In this document: positions 6,333-12,587 of the stretch, in pieces | How positions within the stretch are numbered: position 1 is the stretch's first letter | Layout of the letters: each line of letters starts with the position of its first letter | NCBI GenBank assembly: GCA_025965635.1 | Contig: JAOPWO010000418.1 | Span: forward strand, 1 to 13,178 | DNA: 13,178 nucleotides | Source: Modestobacter sp. | GTDB lineage: Bacteria; Actinomycetota; Actinomycetes; Mycobacteriales; Geodermatophilaceae | Direction of reading: 5' to 3' | Position numbers and translations under genes: made by a program | The notes under the pieces: generated by a model | What the model saw: the letters and a program-made list of their open reading frames with translations, nothing else | What the model was told of the DNA's origin: nothing | Databases searched by the model: none

Positions 6333-7094
6333 TCAGCCGCCCACCCGGGCGAACGGCGGGACGCCGAACCGCTCCGCCGTGGCGCGCTTGTAGCCGGCCG
6401 GGAAGTCGGCCGACGCCGCGCGGTCGATCGCGGCCACCCGCACCTGGGCGGCAGCGTCCCCCGCCAAGGCCGCGACGCACTCCCCGGGTGCGATGTTCGC
6501 CGCGGCCACCAGACCACCCGCGGCCCCGATCGCGCCGCACAGCGACAGCAGCGCCGCCGAGCCCGTCCAGAGATCGCCGGCGAAGACCTCGCGCTCGTGC
6601 AGCAGCCGCGCGGCGTCCCCCGAGGAGTCCTTCAGCCCGGCGACCGGGAGGTCCGGGAGCACGTCGACCGGAATGCCCGGCGCCGCCGCACCCGGGAAGT
6701 GGTAGGCCAGCACCGGTCCGATCGCACGCCCCGCGACCCGCTCGTAGTAGCGGCGCGGGTCGGGCACACCCGGTGGGGAGAGCACCAGCACGGCATCAGC
6801 GCCGGTGCCGAAGGCGCGCTCGGTCAGCTCGGCGGCGCGACGCCCGGTCGCCGCTCCGGTGCCGGCGATCACCGGCACGCCGGCGGGCACGGCCGCGCGG
6901 ACCGCGCCGACCACCTCGTCGCGCTCCTCCGGGGTGAGCGTGGCCGCCTCGCCCGTCGTCCCGTTCACGAGCACGGCGCGGACGCCGAGCTCGGTGAGCT
7001 GCGCCGCGAGGTCGGCGGTGGCCTTCGCCTGCAGGTCGCCGTCCTCCGAGAAGAGGGTGACGAGCGCGACGCCGACGCCGGAGAAGAGAGCCAT
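6333..7094 (-). CDS. Dihydrodipicolinate synthase / N-acetylneuraminate lyase family aldolase
   Basis: A class I aldolase-type (beta/alpha)8 barrel enzyme of 253 residues. Visible hallmarks are the substrate carboxylate loop NGTTGE (residues 44-49), the active-site YHFP (Tyr131) and the Schiff-base lysine in VAGLKDSSGD (Lys155), in the usual order and spacing. These enzymes condense or cleave 2-oxo acids such as pyruvate with an aldehyde. The sequence lacks the close match expected of the housekeeping lysine enzyme and is about 40 residues shorter than typical DapA (about 292), mostly in the C-terminal helices. It is therefore more likely a catabolic 2-oxo-acid lyase or hydratase-aldolase; this is inference from context beside aromatic-degradation genes. 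ATG 7094 is preferred, since an AGGA lies about 8 bases upstream; an in-frame ATG at 7103 is possible. It is divergent from the broken quercetinase. Confidence 0.82.
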   Translation of the reverse strand: MALFSGVGVALVTLFSEDGDLQAKATADLAAQLTELGVRAVLVNGTTGEAATLTPEERDEVVGAVRAAVPAGVPVIAGTGAATGRRAAELTERAFGTGADAVLVLSPPGVPDPRRYYERVAGRAIGPVLAYHFPGAAAPGIPVDVLPDLPVAGLKDSSGDAARLLHEREVFAGDLWTGSAALLSLCGAIGAAGGLVAAANIAPGECVAALAGDAAAQVRVAAIDRAASADFPAGYKRATAERFGVPPFARVGG

Positions 7095-7222
7095 GCCGTG
7101 CATCCTGCCCCGGGGACGGCGCATCGAGGATGGTTGCCGCTCCATGGCACGACAGGGGGGTGCGGGGACCGCGAACCCCGAAGCCCGGACCAGCTCCCGC
7201 CCACTCCGACCCTGGAGCACCC

Positions 7223-7600
7223 ATGAGCTCCGAGCACCTGATCGACCCCTGCGCACGGCCCGCCAGTGGAAGGGCGTCCTGCCGGGCACGCCGACGCCGT
7301 ACGTGCTCCGTCGCGCTGAGGGCGAGCACGCCGTGCTCCTCCCCGACCTGGTCACCGTGCTGCTGTCCGGCGACGAGACCGAGGGCCGGTTCGGGATCAC
7401 CACCGGCGGGTCGCCGGCCGGGGACATCCTCCCCACCCGCTCGCACGACGGGACGCACGAGACGATCTCCGTGCTCGGGGCGAGGTGCGGCAGCTCTCCG
7501 CCGACACCGGGGGTGGCAAGCAGACCGAACTGCTCACCCCCGGCGACCTGGGGTCGTGCCGGGCCGTGCCGACCGGCACGCCGCGCCTCGCGCGCCGGCG
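7223..7600 (+). pseudogene. Relic of a quercetin 2,3-dioxygenase (N-terminal cupin), frameshifted and truncated
   Basis: The reading starts at ATG 7223 (MSSEHLIDP) and continues in the next frame as LRTARQWKGVLPGTPTPYVL and VTVLLSGDETEGRFGI (7249-7400). It reaches the cupin motif SHDGTHETISVL (7441-7476), then shifts frame again to VRQLSADTGGGKQTELLTPGD (7481-7543). This order matches bacterial quercetin 2,3-dioxygenases. A one-base C loss near 7246-7250 and a one-base A loss near 7477 would explain both shifts; the second repair restores VLEGEV exactly. The first metal His of the usual 'HSH' is Arg (TRSHDGTHE), further residues are altered, and the second cupin is missing before the monooxygenase begins. 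The family usually oxidises flavonols such as quercetin with release of CO. Non-functional as read. Confidence 0.75.
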
Positions 7601-7617
7601 GCCCGGCCATGACCTCT

Positions 7618-7623
7618 GGAGGA
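7618..7623 (+). promoter_or_regulatory. Shine-Dalgarno GGAGGA deciding the monooxygenase start
   Basis: GGAGGA lies 3 bases before GTG 7627 and inside the frame that would follow ATG 7609. ATG 7609 has no ribosome site, so GTG 7627 is the better start. Confidence 0.6.
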
Positions 7624-7626
7624 CCT

Positions 7627-9288
7627 GTGTCCGGACCGACCCCGAGCGCCGTCCCGGCCCGCGTCCCCGTGCTCGTCGCCGGCGGCGGGCCCAGTGGGCT
7701 CTCCGCCGCCATCGAGCTCGGCCGTCGCGGCATCGAGGTCTGCGTCGTCGAGCCACGGATCACACTCGACCCGCTCCGCCCCCGGGCCAAGACCACCAGC
7801 GTCCGCACGCTGGAGCACCTGCGCCGGTGGGGGCTGGCCGACCGGCTGCGCGCCGTCGCCCCCCTCCCGGTGGCACACGCCCAGGACGTCGTCTTCGTCA
7901 CCGGCCTGTTCGGTCACGAGATCACCCGGTTCCCGGAGGCGTTCGGGCTCTGGCCCGAACCACGGGACATCGCCGCGGAGTCCGGCCAGCAGGCACCGCA
8001 GCCGGTGGTGGAGCAGGTGCTGCGCGACGCCGCCGCCGAGCTGCCGACCGTGACGCTGCTGATCGGCTCGCGGGTGGTCTCGCTGACCGACGGTCCCGAC
8101 GAGGTGCTCGCCGGGGTCGCCGGGCCCGACGGCACGGTCACCGAGGTGCGCGCGGCGTACGTGCTCGGCTGCGACGGCAGCAGCGGGCTGAGCCGGCCCG
8201 CCATCGGCGCCCGCTACGCGGGCTCCTCCGGCGCACTGCCCAACCTGAGCGTCACCTTCCGGTCCCGCGACCTCGAGGTCCGACCGCTGTGCGCCCTCGG
8301 CATCCACTACTGGGTCATCGGCGCCGCGCACGGCGGGCTGATGGGCCGCCTCGACCTCGACGGCACCTGGTGGGCCATCGTCCAGGGGGTGGACAGCCGG
8401 CAGCCGGGCGTCGACCCGGTGGCCCTGGTCCGGTCGCTCGCCGGCGCCGACATCGATGTCGAGGTGCTGGCCACGGACCCGTGGCAGGCCCGGATGCTGC
8501 TGGCCGACCGGTACCGCGGGGAACGCATCTTCCTCGTCGGCGATGCCGCGCACCTCAACCCCCCGTGGGGCGGCCACGGCTTCAACACCTGCGTCGGCGA
8601 CGCGGTCAACATCGGCTGGAAGCTGGCCGCCGTCCTGCAGGGCTGGGCGCCGGGGTCGCTGCTGGACAGCTACCAGACCGAGCGCCGGCCGGTCGCCGAG
8701 CGCACCATCGCCACCGCCGGCGCGCAGGAGGCGTTCCTCGCGCCGTCCTTCGCCGCCGGCGACCTGGACGACGACGGACCGACCGGCCACGGGCTGCGGA
8801 CCCGGCTCGCCGAGGGCCTGCAGGTGAAGGACCCGGAGTTCCACAGCCTCGGTCTCGTCCTCGGCTACGACTACCCCGACTCCCCCGTGGTCGTCCCGGA
8901 CGGCGGTCCCGTCCCGGCGCCCCGCCTGACCACCTATTCGCCCTCCGCGCACCCCGGAGCCCGGCTCCCGCACGCCTGGCTGCCCGACGGCAGCTCGCTG
9001 TACGACCGGCTGGGCGAGGGCTTCACCCTCTGCCGGCTGGCGCCCGGGGCCGACACCGAGGGCCTGTCCGGCGCGGCGGCCGCCGCCGGGGTGCCGTTGC
9101 AGGTGCTGGACCTGTCGACGCTGCCCCGGCTGCGCGCCCTGCTCGCCGCGGACCTCGTGCTCGTGCGCCCCGACCAGCACGTCGCCTGGCGAGGCGGCAA
9201 CGTCGGCGACGCCGCTGCCCTCCTCGCGCACGTGGTCGGAGATGATGCCCGCCGTACCGGCGCACCGACGACCAGGAGGAACGCATGA
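7627..9288 (+). CDS. FAD-dependent aromatic monooxygenase (PheA/TfdB class A flavoprotein type)
   Basis: The 553-residue flavoprotein hydroxylase would use NAD(P)H and O2 to hydroxylate an aromatic ring. Motifs in order: dinucleotide-binding VAGGGPSGLSAAIELGRRG (GxGxxG, residues 17-35), the GCDG motif (181-184) that contacts FAD and NAD(P)H, and the FAD ribityl-binding VGDAAHLNPPWGGHGFNTCVG (304-324) followed by DAVNIGWKLAAVLQG. Residues about 455-553 form the C-terminal thioredoxin-like domain of the phenol hydroxylase group (ARLPHAWLPDGSSLYDRLG). Length and motifs are complete, so the enzyme looks intact. Relatives act on phenols, 3-(3-hydroxyphenyl)propionate or flavonoid A rings; the exact substrate cannot be read. 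The stop overlaps the next start by ATGA, so it is co-translated with the hydrolase. GTG 7627 is chosen by its ribosome site; ATG 7609 is the alternative. Confidence 0.92.
   Translation: MSGPTPSAVPARVPVLVAGGGPSGLSAAIELGRRGIEVCVVEPRITLDPLRPRAKTTSVRTLEHLRRWGLADRLRAVAPLPVAHAQDVVFVTGLFGHEITRFPEAFGLWPEPRDIAAESGQQAPQPVVEQVLRDAAAELPTVTLLIGSRVVSLTDGPDEVLAGVAGPDGTVTEVRAAYVLGCDGSSGLSRPAIGARYAGSSGALPNLSVTFRSRDLEVRPLCALGIHYWVIGAAHGGLMGRLDLDGTWWAIVQGVDSRQPGVDPVALVRSLAGADIDVEVLATDPWQARMLLADRYRGERIFLVGDAAHLNPPWGGHGFNTCVGDAVNIGWKLAAVLQGWAPGSLLDSYQTERRPVAERTIATAGAQEAFLAPSFAAGDLDDDGPTGHGLRTRLAEGLQVKDPEFHSLGLVLGYDYPDSPVVVPDGGPVPAPRLTTYSPSAHPGARLPHAWLPDGSSLYDRLGEGFTLCRLAPGADTEGLSGAAAAAGVPLQVLDLSTLPRLRALLAADLVLVRPDQHVAWRGGNVGDAAALLAHVVGDDARRTGAPTTRRNA
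9274..9280 (+). promoter_or_regulatory. Strong Shine-Dalgarno AGGAGGA for the FAH-family gene
   Basis: AGGAGGA, then 4 bases to ATG 9285. It lies inside the end of the monooxygenase gene, so the second gene has its own good site as well as the ATGA overlap. Confidence 0.8.
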
Positions 9289-10133
9289 GGATCGTGGGCA
9301 TCCGGAGGAACGACGGCCCGGTCGAGGTCGCCGCGCTGTCCGAGGACGGCGCGCAGGTGACCGTGCTGGCCGGGCTGGAGGAGTTCTGGGCCGACGCGTC
9401 CCGGCAGCTGTCCCGGACGCCGGACGGCGAGACGCTGCCGGCCGGGGACGTCGAGTTCGTACCCCCGGTGCTGCCGGGCGCGCGGGTGGTCTGCATCGGG
9501 CTGAACTACCTCAAGCACGTCGCCGAGGGCTCCTTCGCCGGGCAGGACGTGCCCGAACACCCGACGCTGTTCGCCCGCTGGACGCAGTCACTGACCGTCG
9601 GCGGCGCCCGGGTACCGGTCCCCGCCGACGAGGACGGGCTGGACTGGGAGGGCGAGGTGATGGCCTACGTCGGCGCGCCGCTGGTGGACGCCACCCCCGA
9701 CGAGGCGCTGGCCGCCGTCGTCGGCTACTCGACCTTCAACGACGTGACCTCCCGGCGGGCGCAGAAGCTCACCAGCCAGTGGATCCTGGGGAAGAACGGC
9801 GACAACTCCGGCCCGCTCGGGCCGATGGTCCCGGCCTCCGAGGTCGGCGACCTTCGCGACGGCCTGCGGGTGCAGACCCGGGTCAACGGGGAGACGGTCC
9901 AGGACGGCCGCACCGACGAGATGGTCTACACCGTGGGCGACACCCTGTCGCTGATCTCGCGCACCTTCACCCTGCGGCCCGGGGACCTGCTGGCCACCGG
10001 CACCCCGTCCGGCGTGGGCTACGCCCGCACGCCGCCGTGGCTGCTGCAGCCCGGCGACGTCGTCGAGGTGGAGGTCGACCGGCTCGGCGTGCTACGCAAC
10101 ACCGTCGTCGGCAACGACGCCCGGCGGGCCTGA
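9285..10133 (+). CDS. Fumarylacetoacetate hydrolase family protein
   Basis: The 282-residue product hydrolyses or decarboxylates/isomerises a ring-cleavage beta-diketo or 2-oxo acid product in the cytosol, using a divalent metal. The N-terminal cap domain covers about residues 1-65, then the catalytic FAH fold begins with VVCIGLNYLKHVAE. Metal ligands are visible as LDWEGEV (Glu122, Glu124) and Asp153 in YSTFNDVTSRRAQ. Later motifs are GKNGDNSGPLGP and the C-terminal GTPSGVGYA. Many relatives read 'GKSFD' where this one has GKNGD, a conservative change at a substrate loop. Intact, normal length. It sits immediately behind the monooxygenase, a pairing typical of catechol meta-cleavage, gentisate/homogentisate or flavonoid routes; which one cannot be fixed from sequence. 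The next ATG begins 2 bases after its stop. Confidence 0.93.
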   Translation: MRIVGIRRNDGPVEVAALSEDGAQVTVLAGLEEFWADASRQLSRTPDGETLPAGDVEFVPPVLPGARVVCIGLNYLKHVAEGSFAGQDVPEHPTLFARWTQSLTVGGARVPVPADEDGLDWEGEVMAYVGAPLVDATPDEALAAVVGYSTFNDVTSRRAQKLTSQWILGKNGDNSGPLGPMVPASEVGDLRDGLRVQTRVNGETVQDGRTDEMVYTVGDTLSLISRTFTLRPGDLLATGTPSGVGYARTPPWLLQPGDVVEVEVDRLGVLRNTVVGNDARRA

Positions 10134-10135
10134 GC

Positions 10136-10968
10136 ATGTCCGGTGAGTTCCGGCAGCACCTCTTCCCGCACGAGCACCCGCGGCTCGCCGACGTCCGAAG
10201 CGGCCCGGAAGGAGGGGACGTTCACCGGTGGGCTGGTCGAGGGCTGGACGCCGCTGCACCGCGACGAGTTCCGCGGCGTCACCGAGGACGGCACCCTGCG
10301 CGCGGGCCTGTACCCGCTGACCCCGGCGGAGCCGGGTGAGGAGGCGCCGGTCGCCGCGATGGTGGCCGCGGCGCAGGACCTGCTCGGCGCCCTGCCGGAC
10401 GAGGACCGGGCCCGCATCGCCTTCCCGCACCGGGTGCTTCACCGGCCGGATCGCCGCCGGCCTGGCCGTGATGGCCGCCCTCCCGACGGAGCAGCGGCAG
10501 GCAGCCACCGTCTACGCGCAGATGGTCGACCCGGCCATGCCGCCGGGCCGGGTGCACCCCGGCGACGAGCGGCACCTGGCCGGCGCGTTCCAGGACAACC
10601 GGGTCATCCCGTTCGAGGGCGTGCCGGTGGCCGGGATGCCGACGCAGGCGCGGCAGCGGGTGCTCGACGTCTGCGCCCAGTTCCTGTCGGTGCTGCCGGA
10701 GGGCCCGCGGGCCGCTCGGCTGCGCGAGGTCGCCGAGCACCTCGACGAGACCTGGTTCTGCTGGATCGGCGGGCACGCCGAGGGCGACGTCTTCTACTAC
10801 CGCGTGCAGTCGCCGGTGCTCGTCGCCGAGCTCGACCACCACTGCGGCGTCTTCCTGGACTACGACACCCCCAAGCCGTTCCACATCCACACGGTGCTCC
10901 GCACCCCGCACGGCAACGACTACGGCCGCGCCTACGTGCGGCAGTGGCAGGCAGCCCACCCGACCTGA
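10136..10968 (+). pseudogene. Broken DUF3500 gene (two frameshifts plus central deletion)
   Basis: Three successive frames together read as one DUF3500 protein. MSGEFRQHLFPHEHPRLADV comes from ATG 10136. Then from about 10193 come SEAARKEGTFTGGLVEGWTP, HRDEFRGVTEDGT and GLYPLTPAEP. After about 10440 a third frame gives AVMAALPTEQRQAATVY, GDERHLAGAFQDNRVIPFEG, LDETWFCWIGGHAEGD and PFHIHTVLRTPHGNDYG, ending at TGA 10966. The last block is the highly conserved DUF3500 C-terminus, still well preserved. The central part of the family (often more than 100 residues, with a Trp/Gly-rich stretch) is missing at about 10430-10450, where the frame also changes. The first lesion fits a 2-base loss or 1-base gain near 10193. 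DUF3500 has no known reaction. It was the third gene of the monooxygenase-hydrolase operon. Confidence 0.82.
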
Positions 10969-10974
10969 CCGGGC

Positions 10975-10996
10975 GGGCTCTCGATGCCGGGAGCCC
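10975..10996 (+). terminator. Hairpin closing the monooxygenase/hydrolase operon
   Basis: GGGCTCTC (10975-10982), loop GATGCC, GGGAGCCC (10989-10996): an 8-bp stem with one G-U pair, starting 6 bases after the DUF3500 stop. No T-run. Confidence 0.5.
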
Positions 10997-11060
10997 CGGC
11001 ACGTTCGTCGCCGACCGGGTCGCCGACACCTCCGCCGAGCCGCCGCCGGTCGCCGACCCC

Positions 11061-11090
11061 GTGGGCCGGCGGGCAGACCCGCCGGCCCAC
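11061..11090 (-). terminator. Strong hairpin terminator of the glutamate dehydrogenase gene
   Basis: A perfect 13-bp stem GTGGGCCGGCGGG / CCCGCCGGCCCAC with loop CAGA ends 3 bases from the gdhA stop codon (11094-11096). It is symmetric and may also stop the opposing transcript. No T-run, as usual in these bacteria. Confidence 0.75.
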
Positions 11091-11093
11091 CGG

Positions 11094-12443
11094 TCAGATC
11101 AGGCCGTGGGCGTGGACCGCCTCGGCCACCTGCAGGAAGCCGGCCACGTTCGCGCCCAGCACGAGGTCCCCGGGCGCTCCGTACTCCTCGGCGGTCTCGT
11201 GGCAGCGCGCGTGGATGGCCCGCATGATCTCCTCGAGCCGGGCCTCGCTGTGCTCGAAGGTCCACCGGTCGCGCGAGGCGTTCTGCTGCATCTCCAGCGC
11301 CGAGGTGGCCACGCCGCCGGCGTTGGCCGCCTTGCCCGGCGCGAACGCGATGCCGGCCTCGCGGAACAACCGGACGGCGTCGGGGGTGCAGGGCATGTTG
11401 GCACCCTCGACCACGTACCGGCAGCCGTTGCCGGCCAGGGTCTTGGCCGCGTCGCCGTCCAGCTCGTTCTGCGTGGCGCTGGGGATGGCGACGTCGCAGG
11501 GCACGTCCCAGATGCTGCCGCCCTCGACGAACCGGGCCGAGGGCACCCGCTCGGCGTAGGCGCTGATCCGGGCGCGCTCGACCAGCTTCACCTGCTTGAG
11601 CACCTCGAGGTCGATGCCCTGCTCGTCGACCACGTAGCCGGCGGAGTCCGAGCAGGCGACCGCCGTCCCGCCCAGCTGGTGCACCTTCTCCACGCCGTAG
11701 ACCGCGACGTTCCCCGAGCCGGAGACGGTGACCCGCTTGCCGTCGAAGGACTCGCCGCGGACCTCCATCATCGCCTCGGCGAAGAAGGCCGCGCCGTAGC
11801 CGGTGGCCTCGGTGCGCACCTGCGCCCCACCCCAGCCCAGGCCCTTGCCGGTGAGCACCCCGGACTCGTAGCGGTTGGTGATCCGCTTGTACTGACCGAA
11901 CAGGTAGCCGATCTCCCGGGCGCCCACGCCGATGTCCCCGGCCGGCACGTCGGTGTACTCGCCGAGATGCCGGTAGAGCTCGGTCATGAACGACTGGCAG
12001 AAGCGCATGACCTCGGCGTCGGACCGGCCCTTGGGGTCGAAGTCCGAGCCGCCCTTGCCCCCGCCGATCGGCATGCCGGTCAGCGCGTTCTTGAAGATCT
12101 GCTCGAAGCCGAGGAACTTGACGATGCCCAGGTTGACCGACGGGTGGAAGCGCTGGCCGCCCTTGTACGGGCCGAGGGCGGAGTTGAACTCGACCCGGAA
12201 GCCGCGGTTGATCCAGACCTCGCCGCTGTCGTCCTGCCACGGGACCCGGAAGATCACCTGGCGCTCGGGCTCGCAGATCCGTTCGATCGTCTTCATCTCG
12301 GTGAACTCGCGGTGCCGTTCGAGGACGACGGCCAGGGAGTCCAGGACCTCCCGGACGGCCTGGTGGAACTCCGTCTCCCCCGGGTTCCGCCGGAGCACGT
12401 CGCCATAGATCCGCTCCACCACTCCCGACACCTCGGTGTCCAC
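11094..12443 (-). CDS. gdhA: NADP-type glutamate dehydrogenase
   Basis: The 449-residue enzyme catalyses reductive amination of 2-oxoglutarate with ammonium to glutamate in the cytosol; the 450-residue hexameric class normally uses NADPH. Seen in order: the substrate-binding segment NSALGPYKGGQRFHPSVN (Lys94), FKNALTGMPIGGGKGGSDFDP with Lys118 and catalytic Lys130, Asp170 in PAGDIGVG, the nucleotide-binding fingerprint VSGSGNVAVYG (240-250), then YVVEGANMPCT and APGKAANAGGVATS. All key residues correspond to those of E. coli GdhA, and the length is the same class. The start is GTG 12443, with AGGA about 8 bases upstream and no better in-frame alternative. The gene is divergent from a MarR regulator, so regulation by that protein is possible, though its operator lies over 110 bases from this start. 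Confidence 0.97.
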   Translation of the reverse strand: MDTEVSGVVERIYGDVLRRNPGETEFHQAVREVLDSLAVVLERHREFTEMKTIERICEPERQVIFRVPWQDDSGEVWINRGFRVEFNSALGPYKGGQRFHPSVNLGIVKFLGFEQIFKNALTGMPIGGGKGGSDFDPKGRSDAEVMRFCQSFMTELYRHLGEYTDVPAGDIGVGAREIGYLFGQYKRITNRYESGVLTGKGLGWGGAQVRTEATGYGAAFFAEAMMEVRGESFDGKRVTVSGSGNVAVYGVEKVHQLGGTAVACSDSAGYVVDEQGIDLEVLKQVKLVERARISAYAERVPSARFVEGGSIWDVPCDVAIPSATQNELDGDAAKTLAGNGCRYVVEGANMPCTPDAVRLFREAGIAFAPGKAANAGGVATSALEMQQNASRDRWTFEHSEARLEEIMRAIHARCHETAEEYGAPGDLVLGANVAGFLQVAEAVHAHGLI

Positions 12444-12560
12444 CGGCGTTCCTGCCTCTCGATCGGTTCCCGTCTGCCCTGCGAGCGACGACGCTACGAG
12501 GCAGGCCGGGCCAACCGGGACCCGGGTGGACCCGGGGAGTCTGCACGACCGCCCGGATGA

Positions 12561-12577
12561 GTATCGCAGGACGATAC
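12561..12577. promoter_or_regulatory. Inverted repeat GTATCG-N5-CGATAC, probable MarR operator
   Basis: Perfect 6-bp arms (12561-12566 and 12572-12577) with a five-base spacer CAGGA; size and symmetry match MarR dimer sites. It overlaps the putative -10 box of the adjacent MarR gene, the classic arrangement for autorepression. Confidence 0.6.
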
Positions 12578-12580
12578 ACT
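12575..12580 (+). promoter_or_regulatory. -10 box TACACT placing the MarR transcript start at its ATG
   Basis: TACACT fits the actinomycete TANNNT -10 consensus. Seven bases separate it from ATG 12588, so the first base of the start codon is at the expected transcription start. No ribosome site is present, which fits leaderless translation. No clear -35 is seen. Confidence 0.6.
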
Positions 12581-12587
12581 CCGGGCC

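Noticed and set aside
4229..6517. 762-codon minus-strand frame across the TIGR03086 and AraC genes and the IclR relic
   Set aside because: It is antisense to the AraC gene and out of frame with the TIGR03086 gene, with low-complexity Arg/Gly/Pro translation. It is an artefact of high GC.
12520..12527. Palindrome ACCCGGGT in the gdhA-MarR gap
   Set aside because: Eight-base GC-rich palindromes are frequent by chance here, and no paired site or promoter context supports function.
10143..12560. Plus-strand frame of 805 codons continuing from DUF3500 across the glutamate dehydrogenase gene
   Set aside because: Only the part at about 10193-10440 is meaningful (middle frame of the broken DUF3500); the rest is antisense to gdhA and crosses two hairpins.
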